A stretch of 64,000 nucleotides of DNA from Bradyrhizobium glycinis (GTDB taxonomy: Bacteria; Pseudomonadota; Alphaproteobacteria; Rhizobiales; Xanthobacteraceae): the NCBI RefSeq assembly GCF_016031655.1, contig NZ_JACCHQ010000013.1, forward strand, positions 1-64,000, in the 5' to 3' direction. Position numbers and translations under genes: made by a program. How positions within the stretch are numbered: the first letter of the stretch is position 1; each line of letters starts with the position of its first letter. Shown in pieces: positions 47,086-55,597 of the stretch. The notes below the pieces were generated by a model. That model did no database searches. It was not told the DNA's origin and saw only the letters and a list, made by a program, of their open reading frames with translations.

Positions 47086-47544
47086 ATGACGATCATTTCC
47101 CTGGAACGCGCCGCCGACACTCTTCCCGCAGATTTCCCCGCGCTGGAGGCCGACGCCAAGGCCGATGGACACGCGCACATGACCCGTCTGGTTGCGGAAT
47201 TCGCAACGGATCGAACCATGTTTCACGCCATATTCACCTGCCACCTGGATGGCAGATTGGCGGGCATCGGAGCAATCACCAACGAGCCTGCACCGGCGCC
47301 GGTGCCCATGTGGCGGATGCGGCGGTCTTACGTGCACCGGGACTACAGGAGGCGCAAGGTCGCCAGGGCCATCGCGAACGCCTTGCTGCAAGAAGTTGCG
47401 GGCAAGGTCGCAACTGTCACCGTCCACGCAGCAAATGCCGGCGCAGTGCGGTTTTGGGAAGCGATGGGATTCACTGAGGTCGACGGCCAACCCTGGTCTC
47501 ACCAAGCACATCTGCCGATCCCCGAGCCTGCCGGCGGTCCGTGA
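47086..47544 (+). CDS. GNAT family N-acetyltransferase
   Basis: 152 residues. The C-terminal half has MRRSYVHRDYRRRKVARAIAN (the acetyl-CoA pyrophosphate loop) and VTVHAANAGAVRFWEAMGF, a familiar GNAT ending. The chosen start is the ATG at 47086; GTG at 47041 is an alternative. Substrate unknown. It follows the MFS gene by 54 bases on the same strand and may be co-transcribed. Confidence 0.82.
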   Translation: MTIISLERAADTLPADFPALEADAKADGHAHMTRLVAEFATDRTMFHAIFTCHLDGRLAGIGAITNEPAPAPVPMWRMRRSYVHRDYRRRKVARAIANALLQEVAGKVATVTVHAANAGAVRFWEAMGFTEVDGQPWSHQAHLPIPEPAGGP

Positions 47545-47648
47545 GCCAGCCGAGCCTTGCCTCGACGGCCGGGCGCACTTTCTGACGCCGATCGGATTGG
47601 TGTAGCATTCTCTTGTGATCAGATCGTTCTGGCATCGCGAGAGGCCAA

Positions 47649-48629
47649 ATGAGGCGACGGACGTTTCTCGGCTTCTTGGCAATGACGGCGATATCGGCGC
47701 GTGAAGCATTGGCCCAAAAGCGCGTTCCGGTCGTGGGATTCGTCGGATTTGCCACTCCGGACATCGACAATGCGACGCTCGTTCCATTCCGAAAGGCGCT
47801 GGCCGAGCTGGGTTACGTGGAGGGCCGCACCATCGTCATCGAGGTCCACTCGACGGCCGGCGATGTGTCGCGGGGCCTTGCATTGATCGACGACCTCGTG
47901 GCCAGACAGGTGGACGTCCTGCTTTCGCCAGGCCCAGCCGCAGCACGCGCGATGGTCAGGAAAACCAATATTCCCGTCGTCGCCGTGGCGCTGCCTGCGG
48001 TGCAAAGCGACCCTGAACTGTTTCAGAGCCTCGCCCGGCCGGGCGGCAGCCTCACCGGCTTCGCCGCGTTCGGCGAGGAGATGTCGGCCAAGCGCATCGA
48101 GATGATCCGGGAGATCCTGCCTTCGCTGAAGCGGATCGGCGTCTTGAACAATGCGACGGACCCGACCTTCAGCGCCTGGGGCGCGCAAACCATCGAGGAA
48201 GCACGACGCGCCGGGCTGGAGCCGGTGCGCCTCGGACTGACGAGCGCATCGCCGGCGGCGGTTGCCGAACAATTCAACGTGCTCGCGAACGCGGGCGGGA
48301 ACGCCGTGATCGTCATTCGCGATTACATGACTGCCGCGATGCAGGACGCAATTTGCCGCATCGGCCTCGACATGAAGATCGCCGTCATCGGCCAGCACAG
48401 GGAGTTCGCGCATGCCGGCGCCCTGATCAGCTACGGCGCCGACATCGGCGACCTGTTTCGGCGCGCTGCGGGCTATGTCGATCTGATCCTGAAGGGACAA
48501 AAGCCGGCAAATATGCCAATCCAGCTGCCAACAAAATTCGAGCTGGCCGTCAATCTCAAGACCGCGCGTGCGCTCGGGGTGACGATCCCGCCCACCATTC
48601 TCGTGCTGACGGACGAGGTGATCGAGTGA
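47649..48629 (+). CDS. ABC transporter substrate-binding protein (TrpX-like), orphan
   Basis: 326 residues. The N-terminus MRRRTFLGFLAMTAISAREALA is a short signal peptide, possibly Tat-like. The fold is the PF04392-type ABC substrate-binding family: VVGFVGFATPD, LAELGYVEGRTIVIE, SPGPAAARAMVRKTNIPVV and ALGVTIPPTILVLTDEVIE. No permease or ATPase gene is adjacent, so this is an orphan binding protein; rhizobial genomes carry many copies. The 3' end lies opposite a DUF2933-like remnant. Confidence 0.88.
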   Translation: MRRRTFLGFLAMTAISAREALAQKRVPVVGFVGFATPDIDNATLVPFRKALAELGYVEGRTIVIEVHSTAGDVSRGLALIDDLVARQVDVLLSPGPAAARAMVRKTNIPVVAVALPAVQSDPELFQSLARPGGSLTGFAAFGEEMSAKRIEMIREILPSLKRIGVLNNATDPTFSAWGAQTIEEARRAGLEPVRLGLTSASPAAVAEQFNVLANAGGNAVIVIRDYMTAAMQDAICRIGLDMKIAVIGQHREFAHAGALISYGADIGDLFRRAAGYVDLILKGQKPANMPIQLPTKFELAVNLKTARALGVTIPPTILVLTDEVIE

Positions 48630-48649
48630 CGGGGTCGTCCAATATCCGT

Positions 48650-48839
48650 CGACGTGCGTGAGCGGACAGGCGATGAGAGGCAGCCAGACCAGAAGCCCGA
48701 GCACATGGGCCTGGTGCTCGGTGAACAGCAGCGCGCCGGCGACGATCAGGAATCTGAGCAGGACCAGGCCGGCCTTGGCCCTGGTGGACATGCCCGTTCG
48801 CGGGCGCTCTCGAAAATCGGACTGTTCTTGCACCGTCAT
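48650..48839 (-). pseudogene. DUF2933-like small membrane protein remnant
   Basis: From the start at 48839 (or ATG complementary to 48789-48791) the frame reads MSTRAKAGLVLLRFLIVAGAL and EHQAHVLGLLVWLPLIACPLTH. This closely resembles DUF2933, a small single-helix membrane family that normally ends in a His/Gly-rich tail after CPLMH. Here the tail is replaced by VDGYWTTPSLDHLV, and the frame then runs on without stop opposite the solute-binding gene. That suggests the gene lost its 3' end. It could still be expressed as a longer odd protein. Confidence 0.45.
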
Positions 48840-49027
48840 GGCACGCTCCCGCGGCTATCGAAGCCTAGCGGCGCGGCCGTCATCAGAGTTGATTCACATG
48901 GTGCCCATCCCCCAGGCGCGAACAACCCAGCCTTCGGCTCGTCCAGGATGGAGCCGACGTGAGCGCGGACCTCTCCGCACCTTGACATTTCTCAAAGATG
49001 CCGCCCTCACAACCCTGGAGGATGGAC

Positions 49028-49276
49028 ATGATCACGAAGACAGTCTTGGCGGCAGCGGGCGTCGTTTGCCTGCTGGCGGCGCCGGCGATGGCGCAGACCA
49101 CGGACAAGGAAAAGAACGGCCACCACTACAGCGGCGGACCGAAGAGGGAAGTGCCCCACCACGTGGGCAAGAAAGACACGACCGGCAGCTCGACGAAGGC
49201 GGCGTCAGGCGGCCATCATTACACCGGCGGCCCCAATACGCCGACGCCTCACCACATGGGCGAAAAGACCAAGTAG
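49028..49276 (+). CDS. small exported His-rich protein with a duplicated 19-residue unit
   Basis: 82 residues from the ATG at 49028, preceded by GGAGG at six bases; an in-frame ATG at 49022 is also possible. The signal peptide is TKTVLAAAGVVCLLAAPAMA. The mature part holds two like units: residues 31-49 (GHHYSGGP then PHHVGKK) and 62-80 (GHHYTGGP then PHHMGEK), identical at 12 of 19 positions. Histidine pairs suggest metal binding, but this is inference. I do not recognise a named family. Confidence 0.6.
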   Translation: MITKTVLAAAGVVCLLAAPAMAQTTDKEKNGHHYSGGPKREVPHHVGKKDTTGSSTKAASGGHHYTGGPNTPTPHHMGEKTK

Positions 49277-49322
49277 CCTGTCCGGGGGCCGCGGCGTGGA
49301 TGAGCCGTCTGAGACGGAGTGG

Positions 49323-51482
49323 TCACGCCACCAGCGCCGCATCCTCGTTGCCGTCGATGCCGCGCTGTGCGGCCAGCAGGCTGACGATCTCCGCGTGCGG
49401 CCGCGCCTTGCTGAACAGAAAGCCCTGACCCTCATGGCAGCCTTCGGCGCGGAGGCAGCTGAGCTCGGCTTCGGTCTCGACGCCTTCGGCGGTGATGGTG
49501 ACGCCAAGGCCCTTGCCGAGGCTGACGATGGAGCGGATGATCGCCTGGGCCTCGCGGTTGGCGGCGAGATCGCGCACGAAGGACTGGTCTATCTTGATCT
49601 TGTCGAACGGGAAGCTGCGTAGGTAGCTGAGGCTGGAATAGCCGGTGCCGAAATCGTCCATGGAGATGCGGACGCCGAGCGCGCGCAGCGCATGCAGCGT
49701 CGCCAGCACCTGCGCGCTCTTTTCCAGGAGCAGCGTCTCGGTGATCTCGAGCTCGAGCCGGCGCGGCGCCAGGCCGGAATGTTTCAGCGCGTCAGTGACC
49801 ATCGAGAGCAGATTGCCGCTGCGGAACTGCAGCGGCGACAGGTTGACGGCGACGCGGACGTCGTCCGGCCAGGCTGCGGCGTCGAGGCAGGCCCGGCGCA
49901 GCATCAGCCCGCCGAGCGGATTGATCAGGCCGGTGTCTTCCGCGACCGGAATGAACTCGGCCGGCGACACCATGCCGCGCTCGGCATGCGGCCAGCGCAC
50001 CAGCGCCTCGAAACCGGTGATGCGGCCGCTCGAGAGGTCGATCAGCGGCTGGTAGTACGGCCGCAGCACGTCATTCTGGATCGCGTCGCGCAGCTCGACC
50101 TCGATCTTGCGGCGGCTCTGCGCCTTCGCATCGAGTGCGGCCTCGAAGAAGGCGAAGCTGCCGCGCGCATCCAGCTTGGCGCGCGACAGCGCCATGTCGG
50201 CGCTCTTGAGCAGCTTTTCGGAATCCTCGCCGTCGCCCGGCGCCATCGCAATGCCGATCGAGGCGCCGATCACCACGGAATGACCGTCGAGCAGATAGGG
50301 ATCGGCAATGGCCTCCAGGAGGCGCTTGGCCAGCATCACCGCGTCCTCGGGGCGCGCCAGCCCGCTCTGCAGAACCGCGAACTCGTCGGAATTGAGCCGC
50401 GCCAGCGCGTCCTCTTCCCGCAAGGTGGAGCGCAGCCGCTTGGCGACGCCGCGCAGGAGCTTGTCGCCGACCGCATGTCCCAGCGTGTCGTTGACCGCCT
50501 TGAAATTGTCGAGCCCCAGCATCAGCAGCGCGACCTTCTCGGCGCCGCGGCGCGTGTGCAGCAGCATCTCGTCCATCTGCTGCCGCAGCAGGCTGCGGTT
50601 GGGCAGGCCGGTCAACCCGTCATGCTGGGCCATGAAGGCGAGCCGCGCCTCTGCGCGCTTGCGCTCGGTGATGTCCATCAGCGCGAGCAGCACCGCAGGC
50701 CGCTCGGCATAAGTCAATTCGCGGGAATAGATCGCAAGGTCGATCAGCGCGCCGTCGGCCCTGACGTGTTTCCAGGTGCGGCCGGCCTGATCTTCGCCGG
50801 TCTCATCGACGGTCCAGGGCGGCTCGCTTTCGAACGCCTGCAAGGAGCGGATCTTCAATCGCTCGAACTCGGCCCGGCTGTAGCCATAATGCGCGACCGC
50901 GGCATCGTTGACGCCGAGGATGCGCTCGTCGTCCAGCGCGCAGACGATCATGGGCACGGGATTGCCGTCGAACAGCAGGCGGAACGAGGCCTCGCGCTGC
51001 TTGAGCTCGGTGATGTCGACGCGCAGACCGACGACGCCACCGTCATCGGTCAAGCGCTCGTCGATCAGGATGACGCGGCCGTCCGACAGCTTCTGCTCGT
51101 GGCGCGCGCCGGGCTTGTAGAGCTTTTGCAGGCGCTCGGCGATCCAGGCTTCTTCATTGCCGATGGCCTCGGGATAGTCGCCGCGAGCGACGCCGATGCG
51201 CAGCGTGTCCTCGAGCCGCGCGCCCTCCTCGAACAGATCCGCGGTCTTGCTGTAGATCTCGGCGTATTTCTTGTTCCAGAGGACGTAGCGGCCTTCGGCG
51301 TCGAGAAACACGATGCCCTGCGGCAGGATGTCGATGGCCTGGCGCAGGCGCTCATGCGACTTGCGCGCATCCGCGATCGCAGCTTCCGCCTCGGCGCGGC
51401 TGCGCAGGACCTCGTCGCGTTCGGAAAGCGAGACGCGCGCGAAACGCGGCTTGCGCGCCTTTTGGCCGGCGCGAGCAAGCAT
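49323..51482 (-). CDS. PAS / degenerate GGDEF / EAL cyclic-di-GMP protein
   Basis: 719 residues from the ATG at 51480-51482. A helical N-terminus (SERDEVLRSRAEAEAAI) leads to two PAS-like sensor regions (AIDILPQGIVFLDAEGRYVLWN and RLLFDGNPVPMIVCALDDER, each split here). A GGDEF domain has NSDEF at 364-368 in place of GGDEF, so cyclase activity is doubtful. The EAL domain keeps GFEALVRWPH (Glu492), EFIPVAEDTGLI and DDFGTGYSSLSYL. The protein most likely degrades cyclic-di-GMP or is a GTP-regulated phosphodiesterase. The open frame extends 333 bases upstream, but that part is atypical. Confidence 0.9.
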   Translation of the reverse strand: MLARAGQKARKPRFARVSLSERDEVLRSRAEAEAAIADARKSHERLRQAIDILPQGIVFLDAEGRYVLWNKKYAEIYSKTADLFEEGARLEDTLRIGVARGDYPEAIGNEEAWIAERLQKLYKPGARHEQKLSDGRVILIDERLTDDGGVVGLRVDITELKQREASFRLLFDGNPVPMIVCALDDERILGVNDAAVAHYGYSRAEFERLKIRSLQAFESEPPWTVDETGEDQAGRTWKHVRADGALIDLAIYSRELTYAERPAVLLALMDITERKRAEARLAFMAQHDGLTGLPNRSLLRQQMDEMLLHTRRGAEKVALLMLGLDNFKAVNDTLGHAVGDKLLRGVAKRLRSTLREEDALARLNSDEFAVLQSGLARPEDAVMLAKRLLEAIADPYLLDGHSVVIGASIGIAMAPGDGEDSEKLLKSADMALSRAKLDARGSFAFFEAALDAKAQSRRKIEVELRDAIQNDVLRPYYQPLIDLSSGRITGFEALVRWPHAERGMVSPAEFIPVAEDTGLINPLGGLMLRRACLDAAAWPDDVRVAVNLSPLQFRSGNLLSMVTDALKHSGLAPRRLELEITETLLLEKSAQVLATLHALRALGVRISMDDFGTGYSSLSYLRSFPFDKIKIDQSFVRDLAANREAQAIIRSIVSLGKGLGVTITAEGVETEAELSCLRAEGCHEGQGFLFSKARPHAEIVSLLAAQRGIDGNEDAALVA

Positions 51483-51948
51483 GCTCTGCTTTCGCTTTCT
51501 TGTTTTTCGAGACCCCAAACTCAACTTCACCCGTCCCAGTCGCGCCCAACGGCCGCAAGCCGTTGGGTCGGAAGTCTTGAGGCAAGTGTCTGAAAAAAAA
51601 GTAATCCTGCCCGGTCGCGGTCCGGGCGCGGGTCGCTTGCTGCCTGTTTGCGCGGCGTGGCGAGCGGCGGCAGGCGCCACCAGACTGAGTGATGCGCCGC
51701 AATCAAGGAGCGATCTGGCGCAAAATTGCGCGCGCGCCTGAATCGGTTCCGAAATCGCGCGCGACTGCATGCGAGCCGCAGAATTTTCCCCGCGCCGCGC
51801 ACGAATTTTGGTCAATGCAGGATACGGTTATTGCACCGTTAAGAAACGGCGAGTCGGGGCGCGATTCGGGCGCGCTGCGGTGAGCCGGTGGCGGGCTCGT
51901 CGCCTCGTTCTTAACCCTGGTGCAGCATTGGGTTATAAGAACATCAGC
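51483..51948. other. 466-base divergent spacer with a strong hairpin
   Basis: No convincing gene. A nine-pair hairpin CCCAACGGC-CGCAA-GCCGTTGGG sits at 51545-51567, and an eight-A run starts at about 51593. The spacer must hold promoters of both the cyclic-di-GMP gene and the MepA-like gene. Open frames here have an unusual composition and are not supported. Confidence 0.6.
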
Positions 51949-52893
51949 ATGAGTCGCCGCGGCATCACCCTCCTCCTGCTCTCGTTCGTCTGCCTGGGCG
52001 CCGGTGGCGCGCTGGCCCAGGACAAGGGCAGCATCAACCCGAAGCCGCTGCCGCCGCTCGCCAATCCCAACGACCCCGATCTCGCCGCGAAAGAACTGTT
52101 CGCGCGAAAGCTGCTGCCATCGAAGGGGCCGGCCCACGTCATCGGCTCCTACACCAGGGGCTGCATCGGTGGCGCGGAGCAGATGCCGGTGAACGGCGAT
52201 CATTGGCAGGTGATGCGGCTGTCGCGGAATCGCAGCTACGGTCATCCCGACATGATCGCGCTGATCAAGCGGCTCGCCGCGAAAGCGCACAAGCACGCAG
52301 GCTGGCCCGGCATCCTGGTCGGCGACATCGCCCAGCCGCGCGGCGGGCCGGCGCTGTCAGGCCATGCCAGCCACCAGATCGGTCTCGACGCCGACATCTG
52401 GCTGACGCCGATGCCGGACCGGCGGCTCTCGCGCGAGGAGCGCGAGGAGATGTCGGCGGTGATGATGGTGCGCCAGGACCGGCTCGACATCGACCCCAAG
52501 GTGTTCACACCAGGCCATGTGCTGGTGCTGCGCGATGCGGCGCGGGAGCCCGCCGTGCAGCGCATCTTCGTCAACGCCGCGATCAAGAAGGCGCTGTGCC
52601 GCGACGCCAAGGGCGACCGCGCCTGGCTTTCGAAGATCCGGCCCTGGTGGGGCCACGACTACCACTTCCACATTCGCATGCGCTGCCCGGCGGGGGCCGG
52701 TGAATGCGAGGGCCAGCCGTCACAGGCCGAGGACGAAGGCTGCAAGCCCGCCGATCTCGCCTATTGGTTCTCCGACGCGGTGCTGCACCCCAAACCGCCG
52801 CCCGAGCCGCCCAAGCCGAAGCCGCCGATGACGCTCGCGCAGATGCCGGCAGCCTGCAAGGCGGTGCTGCACGCAGGCGACGCGAAGCCGTAA
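51949..52893 (+). CDS. mepA: penicillin-insensitive murein endopeptidase
   Basis: 314 residues. The signal peptide is SRRGITLLLLSFVCLGAGG. The MepA/LAS-type metallopeptidase fold shows RNRSYGHPDMIALI, the zinc motif SGHASHQIGLDADIWL and WWGHDYHFHIRM with the third histidine, and it ends with a Pro/Lys-rich linker. It cleaves D-Ala-meso-DAP crosslinks of peptidoglycan in the periplasm and is insensitive to penicillin. The ATG at 51949 gives a normal signal peptide. It stands alone before a family B repeat. Confidence 0.93.
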   Translation: MSRRGITLLLLSFVCLGAGGALAQDKGSINPKPLPPLANPNDPDLAAKELFARKLLPSKGPAHVIGSYTRGCIGGAEQMPVNGDHWQVMRLSRNRSYGHPDMIALIKRLAAKAHKHAGWPGILVGDIAQPRGGPALSGHASHQIGLDADIWLTPMPDRRLSREEREEMSAVMMVRQDRLDIDPKVFTPGHVLVLRDAAREPAVQRIFVNAAIKKALCRDAKGDRAWLSKIRPWWGHDYHFHIRMRCPAGAGECEGQPSQAEDEGCKPADLAYWFSDAVLHPKPPPEPPKPKPPMTLAQMPAACKAVLHAGDAKP

Positions 52894-52910
52894 GGGCGGC
52901 GCTCATTGCT

Positions 52911-53050
52911 GTCGTCCGGGGCGCGAAGCGAGCCCGGGACCCATAACCACAGGGAGCGGTTGTGGCGCGAAGTGGTCACTCCGAGTCCTCGCCCAACGCA
53001 ATCCTGTGGTTATGGATCCCAGGCTCGCGCTACGCGCGCCCCGGGATGAC
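52911..53050. repeat. palindromic intergenic repeat, family B
   Basis: Arms GTCGTCCGGGGCGCG and CGCGCCCCGGGATGAC are inverted with mismatches, with inner pairs GGGACCCATAACCACAGG and CCTGTGGTTATGGATCCC. It lies between mepA and modA. Confidence 0.7.
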
Positions 53051-53225
53051 GGACCAGGTTTGACCTTCCAACCCGGCCTGCTATCTTCGCAACTGCGATA
53101 TCCCCGCCGGCCGTAAGCCGTGGCAAGGGACCGTGGAACAGCGCGTCCGCCCGTCGCATCTGACCCACCCAACGCCAGATTTGCGCGTGCACCTTGCACG
53201 CGCGAGCTCGCACGGAGCGCATCCC

Positions 53226-54011
53226 ATGTTTCGTCTCTCAGGACTTTTCACCGCCTTCGTCATTCTTGCAGGCACGGCCCTTTCGCCTGCCGCGGCCGAG
53301 GACAAGACCATCACCGTGTTCGCCGCGGCCTCGATGAAGAACGCGCTCGACGAGATCGACGCCGCCTACACCGCCAGGACCGGCGTCAAGTTCAGCGTCA
53401 GCTATGCCGCTAGCTCGGTGCTGGCCAAGCAGATCGAGCAGGGCGCGCCGGCCGACGTGTTCGTCTCCGCCGACACCGACTGGATGGACTACGCGATCTC
53501 GAAGAAGACCATCAACGAGCCTTCGCGAGTCAATCTGCTCGGCAACAGCATCGTGCTGATCGCACCGAAGGATTCCAAGATCGACAGCGTGACGATCGCG
53601 CCAGGTTTCGACCTCGCCAAGCTCGCCGGCGACGGCAGGATCGCGACCGGCGACGTCAAGTCGGTGCCGGCAGGCAAATATGCCAAGGCGGCGCTGGAAA
53701 AGCTCGGGGCCTGGCAGGGCGCGGAGCCGAAATTCGCCATGGCCGAGAGCGTGCGCGCGGCGCTGACGCTGGTCGCCCGCGGCGAGGCTGTACTCGGCAT
53801 CGTCTATTCCACCGACGCCAAGGTCGAGCCGGGCGTGAAGATCGTCGGCACCTTCCCGGCGGATTCGCATCCTGCGATCATCTATCCGGTCGCGGCGACC
53901 AGCACCGCCAAGCCGGAGGCGAACGACTATCTCGCCTTCCTGCGATCGACGGCGGCCAAGACTATTTTGGAAAAACACGGCTTCAAGTTCCTGATCAGCC
54001 CGACGACCTGA
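53226..54011 (+). CDS. modA: molybdate ABC transporter, substrate-binding protein
   Basis: 261 residues from the ATG at 53226; a longer frame from 53133 would bury the signal peptide (LFTAFVILAGTALSPAAA). The ModA fold is seen in TVFAAASMKNALDEI, SYAASSVLAKQIEQGAPADVF and GNSIVLIAPKDS, with SAD/ISK blocks typical for oxyanion binding. It captures molybdate (or tungstate) in the periplasm and hands it to ModB-ModC. It is followed by modB after an unusual run of short direct repeats. Confidence 0.95.
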   Translation: MFRLSGLFTAFVILAGTALSPAAAEDKTITVFAAASMKNALDEIDAAYTARTGVKFSVSYAASSVLAKQIEQGAPADVFVSADTDWMDYAISKKTINEPSRVNLLGNSIVLIAPKDSKIDSVTIAPGFDLAKLAGDGRIATGDVKSVPAGKYAKAALEKLGAWQGAEPKFAMAESVRAALTLVARGEAVLGIVYSTDAKVEPGVKIVGTFPADSHPAIIYPVAATSTAKPEANDYLAFLRSTAAKTILEKHGFKFLISPTT

Positions 54012-54070
54012 TTCTTGCAACCTGATTTTGCGACCTGATTTCTGCGACCTGAAATGACGACTTGATGTTG
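54004..54070 (+). repeat. five short direct repeats between modA and modB
   Basis: Units of 13-14 bases, close to CGACCTGATTTCTG, occur five times in a row (starts at 54004, 54018, 54031, 54045 and 54058). The first covers the modA stop and the last includes the modB ATG at 54065. No known Mo-box palindrome is seen. The run could affect modB translation. Confidence 0.7.
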
Positions 54071-54760
54071 GATATCTCGCCCGCCGAATGGACGGCGATC
54101 CTGCTTTCGCTCAGGGTCGCCGTCATCGCCACGCTGGTCGCGACGCCGTTCGGCATTGCGCTAGCGTGGCTGCTCGCGCGGCGTGATTTCTGGGGCAAGT
54201 CGGTGCTCGACGCACTCGTGCACCTGCCGCTGGTTCTGCCGCCCGTCGTCACCGGTTATCTGCTGCTGCTCAGCTTCGGTCGCAAAGGTCTCATTGGCAG
54301 CTTTCTCGCCGACCATCTCGGCATGATCTTCGCGTTCCGCTGGACTGGTGCTGCGCTCGCCTGCGGCGTGATGGCGTTTCCGCTTCTCGTCCGTCCGATG
54401 CGGCTGTCGATCGAGGCGATCGACCGCCGGCTCGAGCAGGCCGCGGAGACGCTCGGCGCAGCACCGTGGAAAGTGTTCTTCACGGTGACGCTGCCGCTGG
54501 CGCTGCCGGGCGTGCTCGCCGGCATGGTGCTGGGCTTTGCCAAGGCGATCGGCGAGTTCGGCGCCACCATCACCTTCGTCTCCAACATTCCAGGAGAGAC
54601 CCAGACGATTTCGTCCGCGATCTATTCGCTGATCCAGACCCCCGACGGCGACGCCGCGGCAGGTCGGCTCGTGATCGTCTCGATCGTGCTCGCGATCGGA
54701 GCCCTGATCGCGGCCGAATGGTTCGCCCGCCGCGCCACGCAGCGCCTGCACGGGAATTGA
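54065..54760 (+). CDS. modB: molybdate ABC transporter, permease
   Basis: 231 residues with about five membrane helices. ILLSLRVAVIATLVATPFGIALAWLLA (given in part: LRVAVIATLVATPFG) is the first, PLVLPPVVTGYLLLL the second, and the ABC-contacting EAA loop is EQAAETLGAAPWKVFFTVTL. GFAKAIGEFGATITFVSN is a typical ModB block. It moves molybdate across the inner membrane, powered by ModC. Start ATG at 54065 (a TTG at 54062 is adjacent); modC begins three bases after its stop. Confidence 0.95.
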   Translation: MLDISPAEWTAILLSLRVAVIATLVATPFGIALAWLLARRDFWGKSVLDALVHLPLVLPPVVTGYLLLLSFGRKGLIGSFLADHLGMIFAFRWTGAALACGVMAFPLLVRPMRLSIEAIDRRLEQAAETLGAAPWKVFFTVTLPLALPGVLAGMVLGFAKAIGEFGATITFVSNIPGETQTISSAIYSLIQTPDGDAAAGRLVIVSIVLAIGALIAAEWFARRATQRLHGN

Positions 54761-54762
54761 CC

Positions 54763-55425
54763 ATGCTGCGCGTCGACGTCGAAAAACAGCTCGGCGAATT
54801 CTCGCTGTCCGCATCCTTCAGCAGCGAGGGGCGCGTCATCGGCCTGTTCGGCGCCTCGGGCGCCGGCAAGAGCTCGCTGGTCAACATGATCGCCGGCCTG
54901 CTGCGGCCCGACCGCGGCACCATCGTGATCGATGGCGAGACCGTCGACGACACTGCGGCCGGCATTCACGTCCCCACTTACCGCCGCCGCATCGGCTACG
55001 TATTCCAGGATGCGCGGCTGTTTCCGCATCTGAGCGTGGCGCAGAATCTCGACTACGGGCGGCGCATGAACGGACTTGCGCCCGACCCGGCGCAGCACAA
55101 GCGCATCATCGACCTGCTCGACATCGGCGCGCTCAGGGATCGCCGCCCCGGGAAGCTGTCCGGCGGCGAGCGCCAGCGCGTCGCGCTCGGGCGCGCGCTG
55201 CTATCGAAGCCGCGCCTCCTGCTGCTCGACGAGCCGCTCGGCGCGCTCGACGAGGGCCGCAAGCTCGAGATCCTGCCCTATCTGGTGCGGCTGCGCGACG
55301 AGGCCAATGTGCCGATGGTCTATGTCAGCCACGACGTCGCCGAGCTGCGCCAGCTCGCGACACAAATCGTGATGCTCAAGCAGGGGCGGGTCACGAGCTT
55401 CGGCGGGGTGAAGGTGCTGACGTGA
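54763..55425 (+). CDS. modC: molybdate ABC transporter, ATP-binding protein (short form)
   Basis: 220 residues. Walker A GLFGASGAGKSSL, the Q-loop VFQDARLF, the signature KLSGGERQRVALGRALL and Walker B LLLLDEPLGALDEG are intact. E. coli ModC is 352 residues because of a C-terminal molybdate-binding MOP domain; here the protein stops at QGRVTSFGGVKVL, so this regulatory domain is absent. It powers ModAB import. The ATG at 54763 overlaps nothing and lies two bases past the modB stop. Confidence 0.95.
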   Translation: MLRVDVEKQLGEFSLSASFSSEGRVIGLFGASGAGKSSLVNMIAGLLRPDRGTIVIDGETVDDTAAGIHVPTYRRRIGYVFQDARLFPHLSVAQNLDYGRRMNGLAPDPAQHKRIIDLLDIGALRDRRPGKLSGGERQRVALGRALLSKPRLLLLDEPLGALDEGRKLEILPYLVRLRDEANVPMVYVSHDVAELRQLATQIVMLKQGRVTSFGGVKVLT

Positions 55426-55445
55426 GCGGCCCGTGGCCTATCCCC

Positions 55446-55564
55446 GTCATTGCGAGCCAACGAGTCCGCGAAGCGCGGCCCGATGACAGGCTCCGCGAAG
55501 CAATCCAGAGTCTATACGCGGCGGCAGTCTGGATTGCTTCGTCGCAAGAGCTCCTCGCAATGAC
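55446..55564. repeat. palindromic intergenic repeat, family E
   Basis: GTCATTGCGAGCCAACGAGT on the left and AGCTCCTCGCAATGAC on the right are inverted. Inner pairs include CGAAGCAATCCAGA and TCTGGATTGCTTCG. It lies between modC and a family D repeat. Confidence 0.7.
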
Positions 55565-55597
55565 GCGTTCTTGGCCGACTTTGTCCTGCCTCACCTT

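Noticed and set aside
51483..51815. N-terminal extension of the GGDEF/EAL protein
   Set aside because: The added residues are Arg/Ala/Pro-rich without family similarity, and the ATG at 51482 gives a normal N-terminus.
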